Made by a program: the position numbers and the translations under genes. Of a stretch of 64,000 bases of DNA, positions 24,429-33,608 are shown piece after piece (the stretch's first letter is position 1; every line of letters starts with the position of its first letter). Source of the DNA: Halocafeteria seosinensis (Eukaryota > Sar > Bigyra > Bicosoecida); NCBI GenBank assembly GCA_001687465.1, contig LVLI01000202.1, positions 124,001 to 188,000 of the forward strand, in the 5' to 3' direction. The notes below the pieces were generated by a model. The model did not search any database. It saw only the letters and a list, made by a program, of their open reading frames with translations, and was not told the DNA's origin.

Positions 24429-24628
24429 TGCCTTTGAATAACGTCAAGTAGAGCGGTTGACGTCGGAAATGGATCAGACATCCTACAACCCCGTCCATAT
24501 TTCGCTTCTATGACTTGTAATTCTTCGCCGACTCTAGCGAGTCGCTCAACCAGACAAACTTTTGTTTCACTTTGCTGACCTCGGGGTATGTGGCCAACGC
24601 TTCTGACGTTGTCGCTGCCGCGGGCCAG
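24429..24628. other. Intergenic, possible unresolved first exon of the Cys-rich gene
   Basis: This is the region between the UTP21 start (-) and the Cys-rich gene (+). A GTATGT donor near 24586 and ATGs near 24469 and 24513 could belong to an upstream exon of the latter, but no model keeps frame. Confidence 0.35.
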
Positions 24629-25131
24629 GAGTAAGACTCAAACTAGCGTTTGAGCCGTGCTCCAATGTATGGTGCGACCCACGGCCCATCGAGGCGGTGC
24701 CTGACGACGGTGTGGCCCAGAATCCCTACTCTTGTTTATCGAACGACGACAAGCAGCGTCTACATCGATGGTGTGATCCCGATCTCGATTATTGCACCAA
24801 AACGCCTTTGCTATTTACCGTGAATGAAGAATGCCACTCCAGTTGGGGACCCATGCACGTGCGAGCTCACCGGTACTTTACTCTCTGTCGACGACATATG
24901 AATGATCGTGTCCTGAATGCGCAATTCTGGAGACACGTGTCCAATGTTTTTATCTACACGTCCTACATTTATTTGCGCAATGTAAAAGGCGAGTCCATTC
25001 CACAACCATTCGGGCGCCCCGAGAACGATACGTCTGTTGCGATTGACGCCACAAATGGCCACTGCTTGAACATGCGGAAATTCAAGCCCTACAGTGACTG
25101 CCTCGGAGTTCGCCGAAATACCGTAGTGTAG
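24629..25131 (+). CDS. Cysteine-rich protein of unknown function, 5' end unresolved
   Basis: An open frame of about 165 codons follows candidate acceptors (GGGCCAG at 24628 or AAACTAG near 24645). It has no in-frame ATG, so at least one upstream exon is missing. About ten cysteines occur, several as pairs (EPCSNVWC, HRWCDPDLDYC, EECHSSW), with aromatic-rich strands (FWRHVSNVFIYTSYIYLRN). Composition suggests a disulphide-bonded extracellular domain, but no signal peptide can be shown. The frame ends at TAG 25129-25131. I do not recognise it. It marks the edge of an accessory-looking stretch. Confidence 0.4.
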
Positions 25132-25255
25132 TTTCTGCTCCCCCCTTTGTGGTGGAGAGACTTTTTTCTCCATTTCACTTGTGTTTCTCTCGTATTTACT
25201 ATTGATTTGATTATATGGGGCGGTATCCGGGTTTCAGGCCTCACACAGATGCCTG

Positions 25256-25810
25256 GTGCTGGTGGCTTACAACTTAAGTGTAGCGGCTAACATCCAGCTG
25301 CCGGTGGGCCATCAGTCACATCTTCGTCGTTACTGGGCCTCCTCAGTAAGGTCGAGTGATGCGGACCAAGAGCGCATTGGTGTTAGTGTGGTATGTTCCT
25401 GCAGGACGGACACCGCCATCCGTGTGGACTTGAGGGAGCAACACTTTTTGATTTCTGGGGCGAATGCGGGGTGAGTATCGCCTGACCATCTCTCGGCGGA
25501 CAGTTTTCTAAGAAAGGGTTCCTTGTGCTGTTCACAGGCTCGGTAATGAAGTATCAAGAGCTCTCGCCGCTCGGAAAGCCTCCGTACAAGCCCCCCAGGG
25601 TACCATCCACCCCCCTAGATGATAGCGAGTCAAGTCCCTTTTCATCCCCCTGCAAAGGACAGGAAAGTGAAGATATATGCGAGTTTGGGAGCGAAAGATG
25701 CCTCTTCACAGTACGTCCACTCTAATGCATCAGGGATTACTGGAACGGCAGACAAAGAGTATGGTTCGCGCCGTATTGTAGTGAGCGCTATTTCGGAATC
25801 CACTGATTGA
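25256..25810 (+). pseudogene. Short-chain dehydrogenase/reductase N-terminal fragment, probably a remnant
   Basis: Joining across a good intron (GTGAGT near 25471 to TTCACAG near 25538) gives REQHFLISGANAGLGNEVSR, then ALAARKASV. This is the Rossmann nucleotide-binding start of an SDR (TGxxxGLG motif, then the second beta strand). Nothing like the rest of the fold (NNAG, YxxxK) follows before the convergent gene at 25975; the frame ends quickly or passes into unrelated sequence. The part upstream of the Rossmann motif has no clear ATG. It could be a truncated duplicate or a gene with unrecognised exons. Its position beside a Crinkler-like gene and repeats favours a remnant. Confidence 0.4.
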
Positions 25811-25974
25811 AGTTTTGCGTACTGGTTAACCCGCTAGAGCTACACTACACTACAGAGGGCGACACAGGTGCACAGTACAGAGGAAGGCGATACAATGCTG
25901 CACGTGCAGCTGCGCCAGGCCGTCTATCAAGACAAGGTGAGAGGGGAAATACCTAGTACGTGAGCTGCTTCTGT

Positions 25975-28719
25975 TCATTCATCATCTTCCTCATCTTCCG
26001 ACTCCTCGTTACCCCCGCCGTCGGGTAACGCTCCTGCGTTGGTAAGGTCCACCCCTGCTCGATTCCAGTCGACAGCTTCAACGAGACTTTCGAAACGATC
26101 CTCCACCTTGCCCAGATCCACCATGGAGCATTTCTTCAACCAGTCTGCTTCAGCGACAGGTATGGTATGTTGGGCACAGACAACTACTAACGGACTGGAC
26201 GGCTTGCCTTCTGGTGCAATCCATGTTTGGCGCGACACCGCGGGAAGAGCCTCGCGGCCGGAATAGTTGGAACTTGAGAACTTCCCAACAACCAAGACGC
26301 GCACTGCCCGATCGAGGACGTCTTTGTGGACAGCTGCCAGCTTCTGGTATTCAGCTGCCTTCTTCGTAGCACTGGTAACAAAAGGACCTGGTGGGTTGGC
26401 GTTTTTGAATATTTTTGCTCGATGAGCATTGGCGGCGTACTGTAACGACGGGCTTAGTGTGGCCAACGCTTTACGCACCAAGTCTAGAGTCACGTCGCCC
26501 ACGAGCTTGCATTGCAACAATACTACCCGTTTGACATCTGCATCGCCTCTTTTTTGACAGGCTAGAGCAATATCGGCACCGGCCACGTTTGCAATCCCGA
26601 ATAGTATCCGATCAGTACGCATCTTACCGCCTTTCAGCAGCTCCTGCAGCCAGCAGTTCGAGCAATCCTGCTCTAAGCTGAGCCGATGCACGCCGGCTCT
26701 CAGATCTTCCACTTCTTGCGCCTCTCCTTTTCCGGCTTTAGCTTTGCGTGCCTTGGAAAGGAATTGGATGTCGGCTGCGCTCACTGCTGTGATCGTCCAC
26801 TCAGAGAATTCGTCAGGGAGGAGCCTCGATCGATCCGCCAGGAGCGGGTCCAAAGCTTCCTTAAGATCCACTTCACCGCCGTTTCGAAGAACGCTCCACA
26901 GCAACCAAGTGACCATAAGCAGTTCAAACTTAGCACCATTGTTGTCGGCCATAGAATTCAGGAACGGACGTAGATATGAGGTCCACCAACACTTCGAATG
27001 CCGTGGAGTGGACTCGAGCCCACGCTCCCAAAGATACCGTGCCACCATGGCATCTGAATCGGTGTGCCAGAAATACTCGACGTAGGGGGAACCCTCTTGC
27101 GATAAGGCGCTACTCGTCACCACACCAGCTGCTTGCAAGCTGACGGTTACAGCAACGGGCAGCCGAATCACGCCGCCAGGGCCGCCTTGTAGTGCTAGCT
27201 GCACGAATGCACATCGCGTAGCACGAAACAGAGCCATCGTACCATATTGCGTAGGGCATCGCCAGCTCCAGTCCACAAGCGACTTCACCTTATCGATGAT
27301 GCGGCTTTGGAGCTGATCAGAATTCTGGGCCCCACGTTGTTGATGATGAAGGAGTACCGCAGAAAGCAGGGACGGTCGTCCGCACAGCAAGAGGTCTTTC
27401 CAGCCATCCAGCAGGCCCAGCTGCTTGAGGACATGCTCTGTCCTTTCCAAGCTGACGCTGGTGCGTAGTTGAAGCTTTGAAGAAATTCTGAGGGTTTTAG
27501 CACCGCCACGAGATTTCGAGTTTAACATCTCCAAAGGCGTACTAGATGTCAGGAAGATAGCAGTGCTGGCGGGCCAAAGTTGACGGAATGTGAGGATCCA
27601 CCCCACCGCCCGAACCAACGCCGTAAGGTAGTCGTCGACACACCAACCTTCTCCCAGTCTCTCGCCCGAGCCTCCGCCCAACGAAGACCCAGCAACACTC
27701 GGAGTGGCATCACTGGCTACGTCGTCGGTGGCGGATGTAGGAAGCATGTCGGCCTGTGCAGCCATGGCGGAGGCAGGTGGGGGCTCGAAGGGCAGGGAAG
27801 CGTGCAGCTGCTTGAGGACCCCAAGCTCGTCAATGCAGAGAGCAAACTTGCCGATGTCTCCACCGACTTTCTCGAAACCAGCACCTGCGTCGTCGGAATC
27901 GCTGTCGGAGTCTGCCTCTGCATTTTCATCAGATGGGAAGGCGCGACGCAGCCAGCTACACACCACCTCGCCCGGGCGATTCTCACTCTGAATGAGTTGG
28001 AGCAGCACAGAGATGATACGTCTCTTGAGTAGTCCGAGAGATTTGCGTTTGACGGCTGCATACGCTGCTGCCGCCTCCCGAGTAGTCCAACGGGAAGGCG
28101 TATTAGGCTCGTCTGATGAATTGCGTGCGACATCCACGCCAAATGCGAGATGTCCGAGCACCACGGCAAGGCTCAAGTAGAATAGCGCGGCAGGGCCGAC
28201 CTCATTATCTACCTTGCGCGAAGCCTCAATGATATCTCTCCAAATTGAAGTGGGCTGCAGTTGGTGGTCCTGCCGCTTTCCGACGGGAATAGTGAGATGA
28301 AAACAGTTGTTGTTCGCGCGTGAAGCTGCGAACGCCGCTGCACTTCGTCCGACGCCTGTGCCATGCTGTCGGACTTCGTAGACCCGGATTTGTTCGTCCT
28401 TTGGTGGGAGTTCAGGCTCGAATAGTTCCTGATCGCAGATATCGATAGATTCCGGCAACAGTACGTCTCGCGCCGGCTCGCGCCTCATGTTTCTCGTCAA
28501 CCAGCCAACCACATTACGGTCTTGTATGCCCAATGAAGCGCCATACTCGGAGACCGTGTATTTCGGTACGTCCTCATTGTGTTTTGTATCGATCTTCCAG
28601 CGCGTTTTGAGCGAGGCAGCGATATCCTTCAAGATGGCTGCGGGGATCTTTGAAGAGGAGCAGGAGGGAGGGGAGGTAAAGGCGACACTCTCACGACTCG
28701 ATGGACGACCGACGATCAT
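25975..28719 (-). CDS. Crinkler/RHS-like P-loop NTPase with restriction-endonuclease-fold domain
   Basis: A single 2.7-kb coding exon encodes about 914 residues from ATG 28719; in-frame sequence upstream is closed by TGA. It is visibly more GC-rich than its neighbours. After about 120 residues comes a degenerate Walker A (HGTGVGRSAAAF, Arg in place of the usual Lys). Walker B (FALCIDELGVLK) lies about 175 residues further on, and an acidic DSDSDSDD tract sits between. The C-terminal third has a PD-(D/E)xK-type arrangement: a Glu-containing helix (KFELLMVTWLLWS), then GADIALAC and VVLLQCKL (D...QxK). The tail is acidic (EESEDEEDDE). NTPase plus REase is the architecture described for Crinkler effectors and trypanosome RHS proteins. 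Secretion or nuclear action cannot be shown: no signal peptide and no LxLFLAK header are seen. Function is inferred from architecture only. Confidence 0.7.
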   Translation of the reverse strand: MIVGRPSSRESVAFTSPPSCSSSKIPAAILKDIAASLKTRWKIDTKHNEDVPKYTVSEYGASLGIQDRNVVGWLTRNMRREPARDVLLPESIDICDQELFEPELPPKDEQIRVYEVRQHGTGVGRSAAAFAASRANNNCFHLTIPVGKRQDHQLQPTSIWRDIIEASRKVDNEVGPAALFYLSLAVVLGHLAFGVDVARNSSDEPNTPSRWTTREAAAAYAAVKRKSLGLLKRRIISVLLQLIQSENRPGEVVCSWLRRAFPSDENAEADSDSDSDDAGAGFEKVGGDIGKFALCIDELGVLKQLHASLPFEPPPASAMAAQADMLPTSATDDVASDATPSVAGSSLGGGSGERLGEGWCVDDYLTALVRAVGWILTFRQLWPASTAIFLTSSTPLEMLNSKSRGGAKTLRISSKLQLRTSVSLERTEHVLKQLGLLDGWKDLLLCGRPSLLSAVLLHHQQRGAQNSDQLQSRIIDKVKSLVDWSWRCPTQYGTMALFRATRCAFVQLALQGGPGGVIRLPVAVTVSLQAAGVVTSSALSQEGSPYVEYFWHTDSDAMVARYLWERGLESTPRHSKCWWTSYLRPFLNSMADNNGAKFELLMVTWLLWSVLRNGGEVDLKEALDPLLADRSRLLPDEFSEWTITAVSAADIQFLSKARKAKAGKGEAQEVEDLRAGVHRLSLEQDCSNCWLQELLKGGKMRTDRILFGIANVAGADIALACQKRGDADVKRVVLLQCKLVGDVTLDLVRKALATLSPSLQYAANAHRAKIFKNANPPGPFVTSATKKAAEYQKLAAVHKDVLDRAVRVLVVGKFSSSNYSGREALPAVSRQTWIAPEGKPSSPLVVVCAQHTIPVAEADWLKKCSMVDLGKVEDRFESLVEAVDWNRAGVDLTNAGALPDGGGNEESEDEEDDE

Positions 28720-28733
28720 CCCGATCACTCATC

Positions 28734-28795
28734 CTTGAACACACAAAGCAAACGTCAGCAATACAAATAATCACTCCGATAGCCTACGGACTTAC
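28734..28795 (-). other. 5'-UTR intron of the Crinkler/RHS-like gene
   Basis: A textbook 62-nt intron, GAG|GTAAGTCC to GTTCAAG|G with branch site TTGCTGACG, ends 14 bp before the coding start. The spliced leader contains an ATG at 28732 that is out of frame with the NTPase. An upstream in-frame join is blocked by TGA, so the intron most likely lies in the 5' UTR. Confidence 0.6.
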
Positions 28796-29224
28796 CTCAA
28801 AATTTGGCGCCAATCTGCGTAAAACCAGGAAAACAGACAGGGCCCTTTTTTGGACTTCTTCATTTTGAAAAAAACAAAAACAAAAAAAGGAGGCTTTCAA
28901 GAGCCTTTTCTCCTCTATATTGGGCGCTTTCCAAGCCATATATAGACATACACAAGACGTACCTGATTCCCGAACTCACTCACTCAGAGGAAGAAAAAAA
29001 TGGGGCTGATATCGAGGGGCTTTTAACGAAAAATTTAATAAATGTGGAAGAGAAAAAGGAGTATAGCGCCTATTATGAGCACTTTCCAAAAATCTTCTTT
29101 ATCAATCCGTAAGGGTGCGAAACGTCTTTGTTTCTTTCTTTCTTTCGGAAAAGAAGCAAGCGAACAAGCCAAAGCAACGGATGGAAACAATCCTGATCGC
29201 CTTTGATTCACTATGCAGGCACTC
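28796..29224. other. Non-coding flank of the Crinkler-like gene
   Basis: A-rich runs near 28870-28890 and 29100 and no convincing gene. A short minus-strand frame starting MKKSKKGPCLFSWFY (ATG at about 28864) runs to the donor of the 5'-UTR intron but does not continue in frame. Confidence 0.4.
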
Positions 29225-29264
29225 AAATGTGACAGATAGCCCACCGGCCGGGAAGTTGACCACA
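29225..29264 (+). repeat. Additional copy of the MITE terminal sequence (40 bp)
   Basis: This 40-bp segment is identical to the right end and flank of the 29674-29905 element (29879-29918), in the same orientation. It includes the AGCCCACCGGCCGG core plus GAAGTTGACCACA. A third, inverted copy is the left end at 29674. It shows that the terminal sequence is a dispersed repeat. Confidence 0.85.
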
Positions 29265-29673
29265 TCCTCTTAACGAGGCTGGGACAAATCTCCCCACTTT
29301 TCGTCTCCCCAATCGCCCTCGTCGAGCTCGTCTGTTTCCATTCTATGCCAGAGTGCCAATAACACAAGTATTTGTTTTTTAAGTGTGCGTGTGTATTACA
29401 GCATGGATTAGACCCGTCGGTAATTCATTGTTCGACTTACGAACAAGCGGCCAGTGGCCACCCGAATTCCTGACACCTTCATGCATGTTGAAGTTGTGCA
29501 GTGTGATCCGCGCGTCCGAAAACGGTCCGACGCGAAGTCGATATACCGTAAAATATGAAATCGACCATCCAAATTATTTTCAAACAGAAGCAACGGTTTC
29601 CAACGCTAAGGATAAAATGAGTAAGGATGAAACGTGTGCCTCCCCCTCCAAAACATGAGTTGGTTTGAGTAAG

Positions 29674-29905
29674 CCGGCCGGTGGGCTATCTGTCACATTT
29701 GTGTGTGAGCTAGCAGTGGGGTATGATGGTGGTTATCGAATTAAAACCTAAAAGTACGCTGATAACCAAGTTCCAGAAGATTGGAGTAAGGCCGATGCTT
29801 AAAAAGATCGTATTTTGACTAGAGCCAAATGTTAGCAAGGTTAACTCCCACACACACAAATGTGACACACACACACACAAATGTGACAGATAGCCCACCG
29901 GCCGG
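29674..29905. mobile_element. Foldback/MITE-like element with 34-bp perfect terminal inverted repeats
   Basis: Bases 29674-29707 are the exact reverse complement of 29872-29905. The 232-bp element starts CCGGCCGGTGGGC and ends GCCCACCGGCCGG. The interior has no coding capacity and carries a second copy of the CACACACAAATGTGACA subterminal motif (29851-29867). Flanks read ...TTTGAGTAAG and GAAGTTGACC..., so at most a short AAG-like target duplication is suggested. It is non-autonomous; no transposase is visible in the window. Confidence 0.8.
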
Positions 29906-29984
29906 GAAGTTGACCACACCCATTTTCATTTAACGATTCTTACCAGAGTAGGTATGAGAAAATCATTTTCTTGTAACTTACCAC

Positions 29985-30165
29985 TGACTTACACGTCATG
30001 TCAAAATATCCTTTTACCGTGACAATAAATTGATTTGTTTAAATATTCTTGTCTATTTTCTTCCAAATATGGATCGGCGATTATAAAATATCTCATAAGA
30101 TCATTTATATATCTCTTGTTTTCTATCATTTCCATGATATAATCTTTTCTAAGAAAATTTCACTG
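29985..30165 (-). other. AT-rich island with a 44-codon lysine/isoleucine-rich ORF
   Basis: This stretch is far more AT-rich than the rest of the window. On the minus strand, 30135-30001 encodes a frame beginning MEMIENKRYINDLMRYF with coding-like composition, ending TGA. The base composition suggests a foreign, organellar or viral-like origin, but the peptide was not recognised and is too short to assign. Confidence 0.5.
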
Positions 30166-30191
30166 TGCCAGCAAGCCTCCAGCACAAGGGT

Positions 30192-30437
30192 TTAGGAAGA
30201 GGCCTCCTGAACCTTTGACCCACAGGAAGTATCAAGATGCTTAATATAACGGTTACTGCCACACACAACCCCAAATGCTGTAAAAGATAGCAGTGGAATC
30301 CTTTGTTCAGAACTAACGCATGTAACCGTTGTTTTTCCTTCCCGTTGTATACATGGCCAACCTATTGCCATGGATAATTGAGAACTTTTACAACTTGTCT
30401 CTTTAAAATATGATTCTGTCTCTAAATCATTAAACAT
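30192..30437 (-). other. Unassigned 81-residue ORF beside the AT-rich island
   Basis: ATG at 30437; the frame (MFNDLETESYFKETSCKSSQ, then LSMAIGWPCIQREGKTTV) ends TAA. No family was recognised. It follows decayed coding sequence on the same strand and may be another piece of it. Confidence 0.25.
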
Positions 30438-30593
30438 GGCTACGGTTGAAAATCCAAGCGTGCAAATTTACAGAAGGACTAATACATTGATTAAAAATAT
30501 CGAGTGTGCGCCCTAAAATCTGAATAGCTGTGAGCACAATCCTTGCCTCAGTTACTGTATGGTTTCTGGTATTCAAGTACGCTGCGGATGCTT

Positions 30594-30955
30594 TTAGAAT
30601 AGTACATACAGGTTGAGCACGGACGTCACTTCCTCTAGCTCCTCGGCTATTCTTTCAGCGCCTTTGTTCGGAGCTCGAAATTGATCGAGTGTACCGGATA
30701 CCAAGTAGTAGTGGTAGTGTCCAGGGGCGACGTCCTACGTCCCGAACTGCAGTATGGGTTCAACATTGGGAGTCAATGCACGGTAGAGCACCTTCTCTTC
30801 AGTTGCTTTCCCAGGAAAGAAACCCAACGCAGTGAGCATTAAGAGTTTAGGTTGTTCACAGAGCCCATCGGATTGGGCTTGGCCGTCCCTCCAAGCTTGA
30901 CGCATTAAAGTGATCAGCCCTAGTTCACTTCGGCAGGAAGCTTGGAAAACTTCCA
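30594..30955 (-). pseudogene. Decayed or unresolved coding sequence downstream of the GalNAc transferase
   Basis: The minus strand reads as clearly coding sequence, including QPKLLMLTALGFFPGKATEE, a TAG at about 30738, then the same frame again (GHYHYYLVSGTLDQF, GAERIAEELEEVTSVLN). A shift to a second frame near 30610 would continue ILKASAAYLNTRNHTVTEAR down to about 30430. The in-frame stop and frame change indicate a pseudogene, or an exon structure I could not resolve (a GTATGT donor near 30607 and CTCACAG acceptor near 30530 are possible). The family is not recognised. Confidence 0.35.
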
Positions 30956-30993
30956 GATGAATTTACCTGGACTGCTCTAGGCTCGGTAGAGGT

Positions 30994-32602
30994 TTAATGA
31001 TTCATACCATCAGTGCTCTTTTGCCAATCTGTTGCTTTCGTGTGATATATGTGCCATAGATGAGGCTCGTGCATTCTCAAATTCCTAATGTCTCCACTTT
31101 GCTCCAACTCTTTAAATTGTCCGTACATACCGACGTCTTCTTTCCCATGGATTGTCCGAGAGGCATATGGACCACTGGAACAAACAAGTAAACAAACGAT
31201 CATATACTTATGATTCTACGAAACTAATTGCTACTACTGCATGCTACGTACCAATATCCAAAAGGATTATCGTAGAAATAAAAGATAGCGGTCCCATAAG
31301 CGTCGACTCGATTCGTTGAATGACTCCTCTTCCAGATTGTGCCGTCGATCAAGTGATTAAAGAGTGTATCGAGGCCTTGGACTTTCGATGTTGTACCCCG
31401 TAAGATAGGAAACGTGACAGATTTCCCTAGACATGTATTTACCAATGCTCTATCAATCGCCGACGAATCAGTCATCACTAGGTCAGCGTCCATAAGGTAA
31501 AGGAGGCTACGGTTTGCAGGAGTCGGGATGTATCTCAGAGCAGAATTGTAAATCTGTGACAACAGTTAAGGACACTTAAAGAAAGCACTGTGGAGAATAA
31601 CACTGAGAGTTACTTACACTCCCTCTCGAAAAAGCCTCAGTTACGCTTTTTCTAGTAATCAACCGAACATGACCATTCCAAGCTTCACGCAGTTTCGATG
31701 ACACTGACACATTCACATTAGTCCCATAGTCGCTTACGTAGACGCACGTGCAGTGGGCCCATTCAGGCGGATTTTCGCATTGCTCTGTGGAATTCCGCAT
31801 GGATTGCACTATTCGAACCAAGTTGTCGGGACGATTTCTGTGCCCGATCACTATGTAGATAAACGGAAATCGGCGTTGATTACACCGACGGAGATCACAA
31901 TAGGGTTCCTCCAGAACACGACCATTATGGGGAAACACTGGACACTCAATATCAGTAGTGTGTCCGACATGCGACATTGATAAGGACCGCTGTACTAAGA
32001 GACCACGATCTTCCACAAAGGGGAGTCTATCCATTCCATGTACCGATGTCACTTGGTTGGTCTCTTTCGCGTTACACATAGCTTTTCGCCACTCACTTAG
32101 CTTTCGCTGAAATTCGGGAGGACCCCATAAACCTAATTTCTTTGGAGAATTGTTGTAGTCTATAGATCCAAATTTTCGGGAATAGTAATTTCCAGGCAGT
32201 TTGGCCCGGGCAGGGTCAGCTTTTAATGCCAGTGCGTGACGGCGTGCCATCGAATGGCTTGCTTCGACGCTCGCTTCAACTACTTCCCGTATCGGCGCTA
32301 TCCTCTGACTGAAGGAATTCAGATCTATGGCTGCAATATATGACACAGCTGTATATCCAGTGGTACAGCTCCTTCATTGGAGGTATACAAATGCACGTAC
32401 CAACACCACCCTTGCTCCAGGACACATTCACATCCTGAGCATTGGAAGCGTACCATTTCGAACAGATCGATGACGAACGAAATTCCCTAGCTATAGACCT
32501 GGTAGCAACTGGGAGATCCATCGTTTGCTTCAGTGCTGATCCAATAAAGAGGCTTTCCAACAGCAGCACGACGTAGCAGACTCCCTTCAACAAGTGCTTC
32601 AT
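30994..32602 (-). CDS. Type II membrane glycosyltransferase, chondroitin GalNAc-transferase-like
   Basis: Four exons encode about 490 residues from ATG 32602, starting with a signal anchor (MKHLLKGVCYVVLLLESLF). The catalytic part has the family's strand order: FIYIVIGHRNRPDNLVRIVQ, the metal-binding DxD (LLYLMDADLVMT), YFYDNPFGYWCGPYAS, GKEDVGMYGQF and EPHLWHIYHTK. The last follow the pattern of the CHGN family (GGEDVD...EPGLWH). Introns are GTACGT...TTGCAG, GTAAGT...CACAG and GTACGT...TCCAG, all phase-consistent. Expected site: Golgi lumen, adding N-acetylgalactosamine or a related sugar to a glycan. Donor and acceptor specificity cannot be read from sequence. The usual GGEDVD is GKEDVG here, so one acidic residue is lost. 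Confidence 0.8.
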
Positions 32603-33608
32603 GGCCTACTCCCTCGCTCTCCCCATCCGACCAAGCATCACACTACGGTACATCTGGCTCGTATAGAGAGGTGCATTCATGCTACTACCATTCCGATCGT
32701 CGTACCGTATTAAAAAAACCTGCTTGGGGCTAGCATCCAGTAGTAGTAGCATGTGACGTCCCCCTGGAAGTTCACAACTTGCGACAAGAACTTCGTTACA
32801 TCGCGAGCGTACCCGCGGCAGGAATAGTCCCTTGTTGCGCGTGTAGACCGTCAATACTATACTATTTGCACTATGGATTCTGTTCCATTTTGCCTGGCCA
32901 TGATGGTTGAGCACACGAAGGCAGTTTCTGCAGTTTGCACATATTCACACATTACAGTAGTCCCTGAGGAGGGGCATCAGCCTTCCCATCCTCAGATACT
33001 GTCTTAAGAGCCACTTTGAGTCGGTGCCCTATATACCTTTTGTTTTCAGTTCCCACAGAGTTGTTGGGTAAGACTTTTCTTCCAACTGGGTGTGGACAGT
33101 GTACCCCTTTCCCTTCCTGCGAAGCTGTTTCTTCCTTAGTTTTATCTGCCTCGGTTCTCGCATGCTTGGTGGTAGATATAGACCCAGATGGACCCTTCTA
33201 CCTTTCTGTATGGGACGAAGAGTTCCTATGGCGTTTCCATATGTGTGTGCGTTTCCTCGTTCACACGTGCTCGTTTTGTTTGGCCCGTACCCGTGGTACA
33301 ACATACATGTATGTCTTCTTTCCATCGTCAAACGAGACGAACTCCTTGCTAGTAGGAAATACACTTACACCCGAACAAAAAATTTCGCGCTCGGATATTA
33401 GCAACAACCGCAATTGATTGAATATGTACCACGCAAGCTTGCTTGCTAATCGTAGGTTTTCCGCTCAATTCAGTGATCGGTATAAGGTAGAATACGCATA
33501 CAGACCGGTAATGTTGGCACACAGAAGTTTTTAGCGCCGGCTGTGTCGTTGAATCAGTGCTGATGTCTCTTTGTAACTATACACGTGCACATACCACAAC
33601 ATTAGACG
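32603..33608. other. One-kilobase divergent intergenic region
   Basis: This lies between the GalNAc transferase (-) and the 1241-residue gene (+). Open frames here start only at GTG or are antisense to each other. One at 32606-32914 (-) contains HMLLLLDASPKQVFLIRYDD but lacks an upstream ATG. No RNA gene or repeat was recognised. Confidence 0.45.

Noticed and set aside
24469..24520. MDQTSYNPVHISLL as first exon of the Cys-rich gene
   Set aside because: It meets a stop before any donor that would join in the required phase.
27580..28032. 150-residue ORFs on both strands within the Crinkler-like gene
   Set aside because: High GC leaves all frames open; only the 914-residue frame has motifs.
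33016..33417. 133-residue ORF between the GalNAc transferase and the 1241-residue gene
   Set aside because: Low-complexity, overlaps equally long frames on the other strand, and no splice signals or family support.
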